Source: JBAPUB01 sp049282455
GTDB taxonomy: Bacteria > Actinomycetota > Actinomycetes > JAHEKZ01
Direction of reading: 5' to 3'
NCBI GenBank assembly: GCA_049282455.1
Contig: JBAPUB010000098.1
Location: forward strand, 1-9,906
Length of the DNA: 9,906 nt
How positions within the stretch are numbered: position 1 is the stretch's first letter; every line of letters begins with the position of its first letter. The notes beneath the pieces are model-generated. The model was not told the DNA's origin, did no database searches, and was given only the letters and a program-made list of their open reading frames with translations. A program made the translations under genes and the position numbers. Shown here piece by piece: positions 1-6,069 of the stretch.

Positions 1-149
1 ACGGCTCGTACCGACGCAGCCTGACGCTGCCGTCCGGGGCCACCCCCGACGACGTCAAAGCCACCTACGTCGACGGGATCCTCGAGGTACGCGTCCCGAT
101 GCGTCGCGAACAACCGACCGAGCAGAAGATCGAGGTGACGCGCGTCTGA
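1..149 (+). CDS. Hsp20/alpha-crystallin small heat-shock protein, C-terminal part (5' end outside window)
   Basis: This is the last 48 codons of a gene entering from the left; the first complete codon starts at base 3 and TGA is at 147-149. The peptide begins GSYRRSLTLPSGATPDDVKA and continues with an ATYVDGILEVRVPM segment. These are the last strands of the alpha-crystallin domain: an F/Y-x-R-S-L-x-L-P strand, a D-D-V-K-A turn, and the DG-[IV]-L-E-V-x-[VI]-P strand. The charged tail (EQPTEQKIEV) ends in an I-x-V motif resembling the I-x-I/V tail that mediates sHSP oligomerisation. Family members are ATP-independent holdase chaperones of about 140-160 aa, so roughly two thirds of the gene lies outside. 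A stem-loop (168-210) follows 18 nt after the stop. The neighbouring P2 ATPase gives a stress-cluster flavour, but co-transcription is not shown. Confidence 0.9.
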   Translation, partial: GSYRRSLTLPSGATPDDVKATYVDGILEVRVPMRREQPTEQKIEVTRV

Positions 150-167
150 ACCCCGCTGACACCACAA

Positions 168-210
168 GGTCCCGCGTGTCTCTCCCGGGCATCCCCGGCC
201 ACGCGGGATC
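168..210 (+). terminator. Stem-loop between hsp20 and the P-type ATPase (possible terminator or 5'-UTR structure)
   Basis: The arms TCCCGCGTG (170-178) and CACGCGGGA (200-208) are perfect 9-bp complements. A G-U and a G-C pair extend the stem to 168-210, with a 21-nt GC-rich loop. There is no U tract on either side, so it is not a classical Rho-independent terminator, although U-poor hairpins are often proposed as terminators in actinomycetes. It ends 9 nt before the ATPase ATG and could equally structure that gene's leader. The pairing is seen directly; the role is inferred. Confidence 0.45.
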
Positions 211-219
211 CTGCCTGTC

Positions 220-3039
220 ATGGATCTCGACCCGTCGACCCTCGATGTCGAAGAGGTAGCCAGACGGTACGGGTGCGATGTCGAGCGCGGTCTCTCCTCC
301 GCCGAAGCGGCGCGTCGTCTTGAGACTGACGGTCCGAACGAGCTGAGGGCCACTCCACCGACTCCACGATGGCGGGCGTTCGCGCGCCAGTTCCAGGACC
401 CGTTGATCTACCTCCTGCTCGGGGCCGTCGTGGTCTCGTTAGCCGCCTGGCAGGTCGAGGGGACCACCGGACCGCCCTTCGATGCCCTCGTCATCGCATC
501 GATCCTGGTCGTCAACGCCGTGCTGGGCTACGTCCAGGAAGCCCGAGCCGCTGACGCCGTTGCGGCCCTCAAACGCCGCACCGCTCCCACCGCCACGGTG
601 GTCCGCGACGGACGTCAGATCAGGATCCCGACGCAGCAGATCGTCACCGGTGACCTGCTCGTGGTCGCCGAAGGTGACGCCGTCGGCGCCGATGCACGCC
701 TGGTCTCCGCATCGACGCTGATGACGCTCGAGGCGTCGCTCACCGGCGAGAGTGAAGCGGTTCTCAAGGACATCGCAGTGCTCCCCCACACCGCATCGGT
801 CGGGGACCGCGTCAACATCCTGTTCAACGGAACCGCCGTGGCTCGAGGCGTCGGACGCGGCGTCGTGACCGCGACCGGAATGGCCACCGAGATGGGTCAC
901 GTGGCAGCACTCCTCGATCGTGCGGTCGAGGCAACGACCCCGTTGCAGCGAGAGATCGCGCGGGTCGGTCGCATGCTGGGGATCGCGGTGGTCGTCATCG
1001 CCGTCGGCGTCATGGTCACGATCTTCCTCACCGAGGAGATCGACACTGCTCAAGAAGCGGTGACCGTGCTGCTCCTCGGGGTCTCGCTCGCCGTTGCCGC
1101 CGTACCGGAGGGGCTGCCCGCGATCTTGTCCGTCGTCCTGGCCATTGGCGTGCGACGAATGGCTGCTCACCACGCCATCGTCAAGCAGCTCTCCTCCGTC
1201 GAGACACTCGGCTGTGCCACGGTCATCTGCTCGGACAAGACGGGCACGCTCACCACGAGTGAGATGACCATCCAGCGCGTCGTGACTGCGTCGGGTGAGT
1301 CACGCGTGACCGGTATCGGATACCGGCCCGACGGCCGCGTGCAGCTCGACGGCCGTGACGTCGAGAGCGGCCCACTGTGGGAGGAGAACGTCAGGGTCAT
1401 CAGCGGTGGGGCTCTGGCCAGCAACGCCGTCCTCGACGAAGGGCACGATGGCTGGACCGTGCAGGGTGACCCGACCGAAGGAGCGTTCCTGGTTGCCGAG
1501 CGCAAGCTGGGCAGCGCCCAACGGCGCATCAGCCGGTTCCGTCGTCTTGCACAGGTTCCCTTCACCTCCGAGCGCAAGCTCATGTCGAGCCTCGAAGCAG
1601 ACTCCGAACACGAAGGCAGAATCACGGTCGTCACCAAGGGAGCGCCCGAGGTTCTCCTCCCCCGATGCACGCATGTCCAGGTCGGCGCCTCCGTCGAGCC
1701 GCTCGACGACGAACGTCGGGTGAGCATCCTCGCTGCAGTCGACAGGCTGTCGGACGAGGCGTTTCGCACCCTGGCCGTGGCCTACAAACGACTCGAGGAG
1801 ACAAAGCCTCCGACGGACTACGAGGCTGTGGAACACGGACTCGTCTTTGCCGGGATGGTCGGGATCATCGACCCGCCCCGACCGGAGGCCGCGACGGCAG
1901 TCGATGCGGCCCGTCGCGCCGGTGTCCGCGTTCTGATGATCACCGGCGACCACCCACGCACGGCAATCCGTATCGCAAGCGACCTCGACCTCGTCGCGCC
2001 CGACGCCTCCGCCGTCTCCGGAACAGAGCTGGCGGCCATGGATGCTCAGGAGCTGGCCGATACTGCGGCCAGTGTCTCGGTCTACGCCAGGGTTGCTCCC
2101 GCAGACAAGCTGCGCATCGTCGAGGCCCTGCAGGCCAGAGGCAACGTGGTCGCGATGACCGGCGATGGCGTCAACGATGCTCCGGCACTGCAGAGAGCTG
2201 ACATCGGTGTCGCCATGGGCATCGCTGGGACCGAGGTCAGCAAGCAGGCGGCGAACATGATCCTGGCCGACGACAACTTCGCCACGATCGTGGAAGCTGT
2301 CCACCAAGGACGAGTGATCTTCGACAACATCAAGAAGTTCCTGCGGTACCTGCTGTCGTCGAACATGGGTGAGGTTCTGACTGTGTTCCTGGGGGTCGTG
2401 GGTGCGGGTGTCATCGGCCTGACCGACGCCAGCGACGCTGTCGTGCTGCCGCTGCTGGCAACCCAGATCCTGTGGGTCAACCTGCTCACCGACGCTGCGC
2501 CCGCTCTCGCGATGGGGGTCGACCCCGAGACGGACGACGTGATGGGACGCCCGCCCCGGCAGCCGGACGAACGGCTGATCGACGGCCCCATGTGGTTCGG
2601 CGTGGTGGTCATCGGCTTGACCATGGCCCTGGCCACCCTTGCGACGGTCGACCTGTTCCTCCCGGGCGGTCTGTTCACCGCTACCGAGTCACTCGACACC
2701 GCGCGCACGGCGGGGTTCACCGTTCTGGTTCTCGCCCAGCTGTTCAACTGCTTCAACGCACGGTCGGAAACCGTCAGCGCGTTCCGTCGCCTGTTCGTCA
2801 ACCGTTGGCTCTGGGCAGCCATCGGACTGTCCTTCCTCCTGCAGGTCGCGGTCGTTCAGCTCTCCTTTCTCAACCAGGCCTTCACCACGTCCCCACTCAC
2901 GCTTCAGCAGTGGACCGTCTGCATCGCCATGGCCAGCGCCGTCCTCTGGGTCAGCGAGGCGAGCAAGCTCGCGCGGCGCACCGTCACGGCCAGGCGCAGC
3001 GCTCGGTCACGCTCGCAACCGGGCGCAGCACGAGGTTAG
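220..3039 (+). CDS. P2-type (calcium-type) cation-transporting ATPase
   Basis: This is a 939-aa P-type ATPase that should export a cation, most likely Ca2+, across the plasma membrane using an aspartyl-phosphate cycle. Residues 1-60 form the cation-ATPase N-terminal domain. The actuator loop has LTGES (174-178). M4 has VAAVPEGLPA (E297 matching SERCA E309). The phosphorylation motif CSDKTGTLT has D339. KGAPE (473-477) lies in the nucleotide domain, and the hinge has DPPRP (551-555) and TGDGVND (647-653). M5 keeps SSNMGE (N715, E718) and M6 keeps NLLTDAAPA (N754, D758), which correspond to the SERCA Ca2+ ligands. The M8 ligand equivalent to SERCA E908 appears to be Gln (Q840), as in PMCA pumps. 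About ten TM segments are visible: M1-M2 at 60-105, M3-M4 at 252-312, M5-M10 at 707-913. No heavy-metal-binding domain or CPx motif is present, which argues against a P1B metal pump. The ATG at 220 has no good Shine-Dalgarno sequence. Mycobacterial CtpF is a family relative. Na+ or Mn2+ transport cannot be excluded. Confidence 0.95.
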   Translation: MDLDPSTLDVEEVARRYGCDVERGLSSAEAARRLETDGPNELRATPPTPRWRAFARQFQDPLIYLLLGAVVVSLAAWQVEGTTGPPFDALVIASILVVNAVLGYVQEARAADAVAALKRRTAPTATVVRDGRQIRIPTQQIVTGDLLVVAEGDAVGADARLVSASTLMTLEASLTGESEAVLKDIAVLPHTASVGDRVNILFNGTAVARGVGRGVVTATGMATEMGHVAALLDRAVEATTPLQREIARVGRMLGIAVVVIAVGVMVTIFLTEEIDTAQEAVTVLLLGVSLAVAAVPEGLPAILSVVLAIGVRRMAAHHAIVKQLSSVETLGCATVICSDKTGTLTTSEMTIQRVVTASGESRVTGIGYRPDGRVQLDGRDVESGPLWEENVRVISGGALASNAVLDEGHDGWTVQGDPTEGAFLVAERKLGSAQRRISRFRRLAQVPFTSERKLMSSLEADSEHEGRITVVTKGAPEVLLPRCTHVQVGASVEPLDDERRVSILAAVDRLSDEAFRTLAVAYKRLEETKPPTDYEAVEHGLVFAGMVGIIDPPRPEAATAVDAARRAGVRVLMITGDHPRTAIRIASDLDLVAPDASAVSGTELAAMDAQELADTAASVSVYARVAPADKLRIVEALQARGNVVAMTGDGVNDAPALQRADIGVAMGIAGTEVSKQAANMILADDNFATIVEAVHQGRVIFDNIKKFLRYLLSSNMGEVLTVFLGVVGAGVIGLTDASDAVVLPLLATQILWVNLLTDAAPALAMGVDPETDDVMGRPPRQPDERLIDGPMWFGVVVIGLTMALATLATVDLFLPGGLFTATESLDTARTAGFTVLVLAQLFNCFNARSETVSAFRRLFVNRWLWAAIGLSFLLQVAVVQLSFLNQAFTTSPLTLQQWTVCIAMASAVLWVSEASKLARRTVTARRSARSRSQPGAARG

Positions 3040-3042
3040 GGT
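3037..3042 (+). promoter_or_regulatory. Candidate -10 element (TAGGGT) for leaderless start of the DinB/MDMPI gene
   Basis: TAGGGT fits the actinobacterial -10 consensus TANNNT and lies exactly 6 nt before the ATG at 3049. This would place the transcription start on the A of the start codon. Its first three bases are the stop codon of the upstream ATPase gene. No Shine-Dalgarno sequence precedes the ATG and no clear -35 is visible. Translational coupling to the ATPase (9-nt gap) is the alternative. Confidence 0.4.
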
Positions 3043-3048
3043 CGCCCC

Positions 3049-3846
3049 ATGAGCGACCAACTGGACTACCTGGCCCATGTAGAGCGAGAGTCCGCGCGCT
3101 TCCTCGAGGCGGTGCGACAGACGAAGCCCAGCGCTCGCGTCCCGACCTGCCCCGACTGGAACGCGGACGACCTGCTGTGGCACCTCGCCGAGGTTCAGTG
3201 GTTCTGGGGGACCATCGTCCGCGACCAGGTGAGTGGTGACGAGGCGGAAGCCGCCAAGCCTGGTCGGCCCGCCGGCCGTGCTGAGCTGGAGTCCTTCTTC
3301 GTCGCAGCCAGCGGCGACTTGGCGCGGGCCCTGGCGCAGGCTCCGGACAGCCAGCACGCGTGGACGTGGGCGAGTGACCAGACGGTGGGCTTCGTCCGAC
3401 GGCGCCAAGCTCACGAGGCGCTCATCCACCGGGTCGACGCCGAGCTGACGGCAGGATCCCGGTCTGCGATGGACTCTGCATTGAGCTCCGACGGTGTCGA
3501 CGAGGCCTTGCGGGTCATGTTCGGCGGCCTTCCACCGTGGGGTGCGTTCACTCCCGACCCAGGTCGTTCGGTCCGGTTGCGCACCACGGACACCGAGGCG
3601 TCCTGGCTCGTGGACCTCGGCCGGTTCACTGGCACCGAACCGGACTCGGGCACGGCCTATGACGAGCCCGATCTGCGCCCCCGGGACGTCGACGAGGGCA
3701 GCCCAGCGGCCGCGACGGTCAGCGGGAGCGCCGCTGACCTGGACTGCTGGCTGTGGCACCGCCCGACGTCGGCACCGCTGGAGTCCGCCGGTGACGCGTC
3801 GGTCCTGAGGGCGCTCGACGCGATCCTCGCCCCCGGGCTCAGCTGA
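3049..3846 (+). CDS. Maleylpyruvate isomerase-family (DinB-fold) mycothiol-dependent enzyme, function unassigned
   Basis: This 265-aa cytosolic protein has the N-terminal domain of the mycothiol-dependent maleylpyruvate isomerase family (TIGR03083-like). It opens with a long helix, then VPTCPDWNADDLLWHL with the usual C-P-D-W turn and H45. Further on, HEALIHR supplies E123 and H127. The H...E-x3-H set matches the zinc ligands known for C. glutamicum MDMPI (His52, Glu144, His148), so a metal site is likely intact. The C-terminal part (about 150-265) fits the family's SCP-2-like MDMPI C-terminal domain. Family members transfer or use mycothiol on diverse substrates, and most paralogs have no assigned substrate. 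No gentisate-pathway genes lie nearby, so maleylpyruvate isomerase activity itself is not supported. The gene starts 9 nt after the ATPase stop and ends 6 nt from the convergent cupin. Confidence 0.85.
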   Translation: MSDQLDYLAHVERESARFLEAVRQTKPSARVPTCPDWNADDLLWHLAEVQWFWGTIVRDQVSGDEAEAAKPGRPAGRAELESFFVAASGDLARALAQAPDSQHAWTWASDQTVGFVRRRQAHEALIHRVDAELTAGSRSAMDSALSSDGVDEALRVMFGGLPPWGAFTPDPGRSVRLRTTDTEASWLVDLGRFTGTEPDSGTAYDEPDLRPRDVDEGSPAAATVSGSAADLDCWLWHRPTSAPLESAGDASVLRALDAILAPGLS

Positions 3847-3852
3847 CGGGGG
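3830..3852. terminator. Short GC hairpin at the convergent junction (weak bidirectional terminator candidate)
   Basis: CCCCCG (3830-3835) and CGGGGG (3847-3852) form a 6-bp stem over an 11-nt loop that contains the stop codon of the DinB/MDMPI gene. It abuts the stop codon of the convergent cupin at 3853-3855. An alternative 5-bp stem, CTGAC/GTCAG, overlaps it. There is no U tract. With only 6 nt between the convergent stops, any termination signal must lie inside coding sequence, and this is the only candidate seen. Confidence 0.3.
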
Positions 3853-4404
3853 TCAGGCGTCGGCAGGAATCGGAGGGCCGACAACGCGCAACCCATAGCG
3901 AGGGCCGAGCTCGTTCCAGCGCTCGATCTCCTCGCTCATGGGCAGCCCATCGTCTCCGGGGAGTCGACGCTGCGCAGCGGGGATGCCCACCTCGTCGTAG
4001 AGCTTCAGGAGCCCACCCGGGACGGTGAGCCCCACGTAGCGTGCCGGGCGGTCCCCCGTGATGCGGAAGGCGTGCGGGATGCCCAGGGGAAGGTAGATGA
4101 AGTCGCCGGCCACGAGCCGGACCCGCTCGTCCCCGGCCTGGTAGGTCATCGTCCCATCCAGCAGGAAGAACGCCTCCGCCTCGTGGGTGTGGACGTGCAG
4201 CGGCGTGGCAATCCCCGGCGGTTGGGTCACCAACGACGCCCCGAGCTGGTGGTCGGTCTCGTCACCGGACACGAGGCGCTCGAAGAGCGACCCCATCGCC
4301 CAGGTCGCCGGCCCCGAACCACCGGGGCGGACCACGACCCTGGTCGACGGGGCTGAGCCAGGGCCGCCCTGCGACGTGGGCCCAGCATGCGTCGAATGTT
4401 CCAT
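3853..4404 (-). CDS. Small cupin-domain protein (quercetinase/dioxygenase-like)
   Basis: This is a 183-aa single-cupin protein. Cupin motif 1 is PLHVHTHEAEAFFLLDG, giving H70, H72 and E77 in the H-x-H-x4-E-x6-G pattern (G84). Motif 2 is GDFIYLPLGIPHAF, giving G100, P106, G108 and H111. Together the 3-His/1-Glu set can bind Fe, Mn or Ni, so catalysis is plausible; related sequences are annotated as quercetin 2,3-dioxygenase-like cupins. The substrate is unknown. The start is placed at the ATG ending at 4404 because a strong Shine-Dalgarno sequence, GGGAGG (4410-4415), sits 5 nt upstream. A longer in-frame start at 4425 would lie inside the palindromic operator and has no ribosome site. The gene is divergent from the TetR gene at 4465, which is the likely regulator. 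The first 25 residues are low-complexity and probably disordered. Metal ligands are seen directly; enzymatic activity is inferred. Confidence 0.88.
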   Translation of the reverse strand: MEHSTHAGPTSQGGPGSAPSTRVVVRPGGSGPATWAMGSLFERLVSGDETDHQLGASLVTQPPGIATPLHVHTHEAEAFFLLDGTMTYQAGDERVRLVAGDFIYLPLGIPHAFRITGDRPARYVGLTVPGGLLKLYDEVGIPAAQRRLPGDDGLPMSEEIERWNELGPRYGLRVVGPPIPADA

Positions 4405-4409
4405 GGCAA

Positions 4410-4415
4410 CCTCCC
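4410..4415 (-). promoter_or_regulatory. Ribosome binding site fixing the cupin start
   Basis: Read on the minus strand, GGGAGG is followed by TTGCC and ATG (4404). This spacing decides for the inner ATG over the in-frame upstream one at 4425. Confidence 0.75.
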
Positions 4416-4418
4416 AGT

Positions 4419-4447
4419 CATTCATCCGAACGTCATTCGGATGAATG
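4419..4447. promoter_or_regulatory. Perfect 12-bp inverted repeat, probable TetR operator
   Basis: Left arm CATTCATCCGAA (4419-4430), spacer CGTCA (4431-4435) and right arm TTCGGATGAATG (4436-4447) are exact reverse complements. The repeat occupies half of the 60-nt gap between the divergent cupin and TetR genes. On the cupin side it ends 3 nt before the Shine-Dalgarno sequence. On the TetR side it ends 4 nt before a TACGCT -10 candidate and would cover the -35 region. Size and placement match autoregulating TetR-family operators, which usually bind one or two dimers. Symmetry is seen directly; binding is inferred. Confidence 0.85.
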
Positions 4448-4451
4448 TTGG

Positions 4452-4457
4452 TACGCT
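4452..4457 (+). promoter_or_regulatory. Candidate -10 element (TACGCT) for leaderless tetR
   Basis: TACGCT fits TANNNT and lies 7 nt before the ATG at 4465. No Shine-Dalgarno sequence is present in between, so transcription probably starts at or next to the start codon. The matching -35 position would fall within the palindrome at 4419-4447, consistent with autorepression. Confidence 0.5.
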
Positions 4458-4464
4458 AGCCGCC

Positions 4465-5109
4465 ATGCCAGAGGAGGTCAAGGCCCGTCCCTACCGCAGC
4501 CCGCTTCGCGCCGCTCGGGCTCAGGCCACCCGACGCGCCGTGCTCGACGCCGCCGAAGCGCACTTCCTGGCCGACGGATACCTGACCACCACCACGCGTC
4601 AGATCGCCGCCACTGCGGGTGTATCGGTGGACACGCTGTACGCCTCCGTGGGGCGAAAGCCCGAGCTGATGCTCGCGCTCATCGAGTCTGCGATCTCCGG
4701 CACCGACCGGCCGGTGGACGCCGAGGACCGCACCTACGTCCAGGCGATGCGCGCCGAGCCCTCCGCTCGGCGCAAGCTGCAGATCTACGCCGCGGCCCTG
4801 CGCCGCCTGCTCCCCCGTCTGGCCCCCCTGGTCGCGGTGCTTCGTGAGGCAGCCGCCGTGGACCCCGACTGCGCAGCGGTGTGGCGCGCAATCTCCGATC
4901 GTCGCGCCGCCAACATGCGTCTGCTGGTCGCCGACCTTCGGGCCACCGGAGAGCTGCGCGGCGACATCGCCGATGACGAGATCGCCGACTTCATCTGGTC
5001 GACGAACGCCCCGGAGTACTACCAGCTTCTCGTCGACCGTGGTTGGTCGCCGGAGCAGTACGAACGACTCGTCGCTGACATCTGGATCCGCACCCTCCTC
5101 CTGCCCTGA
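4465..5109 (+). CDS. TetR/AcrR-family transcriptional regulator
   Basis: This is a 214-aa regulator of normal TetR size. Residues 14-72 form the DNA-binding domain: an RAARAQATRRAVLDAAEAHF helix, then the G-Y-x-T-T-T-T-R-Q-I-A helix-turn-helix, AGVSVDTLYASVG with the typical S-x-x-T-L-Y-x recognition helix, and the K-x-E-L-M-L connector (K65, E67, L68). The C-terminal part (about 80-214) is all-helical and should bind an effector and form the dimer. The effector is unknown. ATG 4465 is chosen because the homology starts right after it, and because the upstream in-frame region (from 4387) runs antisense through the cupin start and the operator. The 29-bp palindrome in the divergent gap makes autoregulation plus control of the cupin very likely. 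The ABC exporter starts 72 nt downstream in the same direction and may belong to the same regulon. Confidence 0.92.
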   Translation: MPEEVKARPYRSPLRAARAQATRRAVLDAAEAHFLADGYLTTTTRQIAATAGVSVDTLYASVGRKPELMLALIESAISGTDRPVDAEDRTYVQAMRAEPSARRKLQIYAAALRRLLPRLAPLVAVLREAAAVDPDCAAVWRAISDRRAANMRLLVADLRATGELRGDIADDEIADFIWSTNAPEYYQLLVDRGWSPEQYERLVADIWIRTLLLP

Positions 5110-5119
5110 ACGGCCCAGC

Positions 5120-5162
5120 GGGGACTTCGAAGCGCATCGTTGGTCCCTATCGCGGCGGGGAC
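5120..5162 (+). promoter_or_regulatory. GGGAC-containing repeats upstream of the ABC exporter (possible regulatory site)
   Basis: In the 72-nt gap, GGGGAC occurs at 5120-5125 and again at 5157-5162, and the inverted form GTCCC lies at 5143-5147. GGGAC and GTCCC are separated by 17 nt. The gap does not contain the palindrome found in front of tetR. The arms are short and in GC-rich DNA, so this is a weak candidate binding site. Confidence 0.2.
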
Positions 5163-5169
5163 GCAAACC

Positions 5170-5175
5170 TAGAGT
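5170..5175 (+). promoter_or_regulatory. Candidate -10 element (TAGAGT) for leaderless start of the ABC exporter operon
   Basis: TAGAGT fits TANNNT and lies 6 nt before the ATG at 5182, which has no Shine-Dalgarno sequence. This suggests an exporter promoter of its own, separate from read-through from tetR. No convincing -35 is visible at the usual spacing. Confidence 0.45.
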
Positions 5176-5181
5176 TGAGAC

Positions 5182-6069
5182 ATGAGCCCTGCCATCGAGA
5201 TGTCCGACGTCGTCAAGTCGTTCGGTACGACCCGAGCGTTGGATGGGCTCGACCTGACCGTCGAGACCGGTGAGGTTCACGGGTTCCTCGGCCCAAACGG
5301 GGCAGGCAAGACCACGACACTTCGCGTCCTCCTCGGGCTGCTTCGCGCTGACTCGGGCCGGGCGACGGTTCTCGGAGCGGACCCGTGGGCCGACGCCGTC
5401 GACCTGCACCGCCGGCTCGCCTACGTTCCCGGTGATGTGGCGCTGTGGCCCAGCCTGAGCGGGGGCGAGGTGATCGACCTCATGGGCCGCATGCGAGGAG
5501 GACTCAACGACACGCGCAAGCGCGAGCTGTTGGAGAGGTTCGACCTCGACCCGACGAAGAAGGCCCGCACCTACAGCAAGGGCAACCGGCAGAAGGTCGC
5601 CCTCATCGCGGCGCTGGCATCCGACGTCGAGCTGCTGCTTCTCGACGAGCCGACGTTCGGCCTGGACCCGCTCATGGAGGCGTCGTTTCGCGAGGTCATC
5701 GTCGCCGAGCGCGGCAGCGGCCGAACAGTCCTGCTGTCCAGCCACATCCTCGCCGAGGCCGAGGCTCTCAGCGACCGGGTCAGCATCATCCGTGGGGGTC
5801 GCATCGTCGAGACCGGCAGCCTCGAGCAGATGCGCCATCTCACTCGGACTGCGATCACGGCCGAGCTGCGGCAGCCAGCCGTGGGTCTCGAGGATGTCAC
5901 GGGGGTCTTCGACGTCGTCACCGTGGGCTCCGTGGTCAGCTGCCAGGTCGACGACTCGGCACTTCCGCGGGTGCTCGACGTGCTCGCCGCTGCGGGTGTC
6001 GTCGCTCTGACGAGCCACCCGCCCACCCTCGAGGAGCTGTTCCTACGCCACTACGAGAGCGCACCGTGA
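5182..6069 (+). CDS. ABC exporter ATP-binding protein (DrrA/TnrB2-like)
   Basis: This 295-aa cytoplasmic ATPase should power the permease encoded by the next gene. Walker A is GPNGAGKT (37-44) and Walker B is LLLLDEP (151-157), with catalytic E156. The D-loop is GLDP (160-163) and the switch histidine is H188 in LLSSH. The signature helix is degenerate, YSKGNRQK (131-138) instead of LSGGQ, as is common in drug-exporter ATPases of the CcmA/DrrA class. The Q-loop position reads YVPGD (81-85), with Gly where Gln is usual. From memory of the family, V-P-G-D is typical of this exporter subgroup and is not a defect. Residues about 222-295 form the extra C-terminal domain of ABC-2 type ATPases, ending in the usual T-L-E-E-L-F-L motif. 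The gene overlaps the permease by 4 nt. The substrate is unknown; a lipophilic natural product or toxin is the family-based guess. Confidence 0.93.
   Translation: MSPAIEMSDVVKSFGTTRALDGLDLTVETGEVHGFLGPNGAGKTTTLRVLLGLLRADSGRATVLGADPWADAVDLHRRLAYVPGDVALWPSLSGGEVIDLMGRMRGGLNDTRKRELLERFDLDPTKKARTYSKGNRQKVALIAALASDVELLLLDEPTFGLDPLMEASFREVIVAERGSGRTVLLSSHILAEAEALSDRVSIIRGGRIVETGSLEQMRHLTRTAITAELRQPAVGLEDVTGVFDVVTVGSVVSCQVDDSALPRVLDVLAAAGVVALTSHPPTLEELFLRHYESAP

Noticed and set aside
1300..2307. Antisense open frame of 335 codons inside the P-type ATPase gene
   Set aside because: Shadow of a strongly conserved coding region; no family motif and no ribosome site.
3049..4404. Gentisate/maleylpyruvate degradation pair (isomerase plus cupin dioxygenase)
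   Set aside because: Gentisate dioxygenases are longer bicupins, the cupin is on the opposite strand and tied to tetR, and no fumarylpyruvate hydrolase is nearby.
4387..4464. N-terminal extension of the TetR frame
   Set aside because: It would run through the operator and antisense to the cupin start; TetR homology begins just after ATG 4465.
4456..6018. Long antisense open frame (520 codons) across tetR and the ABC ATPase gene
   Set aside because: It is opposite to two genes with clear family motifs. Its translation is rich in Asp, Arg, Gly and His with no recognisable domain, as expected for antisense shadows in GC-rich DNA.
5445..6065. Upstream extension of the permease frame through the ABC ATPase gene (possible fusion)
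   Set aside because: The extension is an out-of-frame reading of the ATPase gene, low in hydrophobic residues. The permease begins naturally at the GTG overlapping the upstream stop codon.
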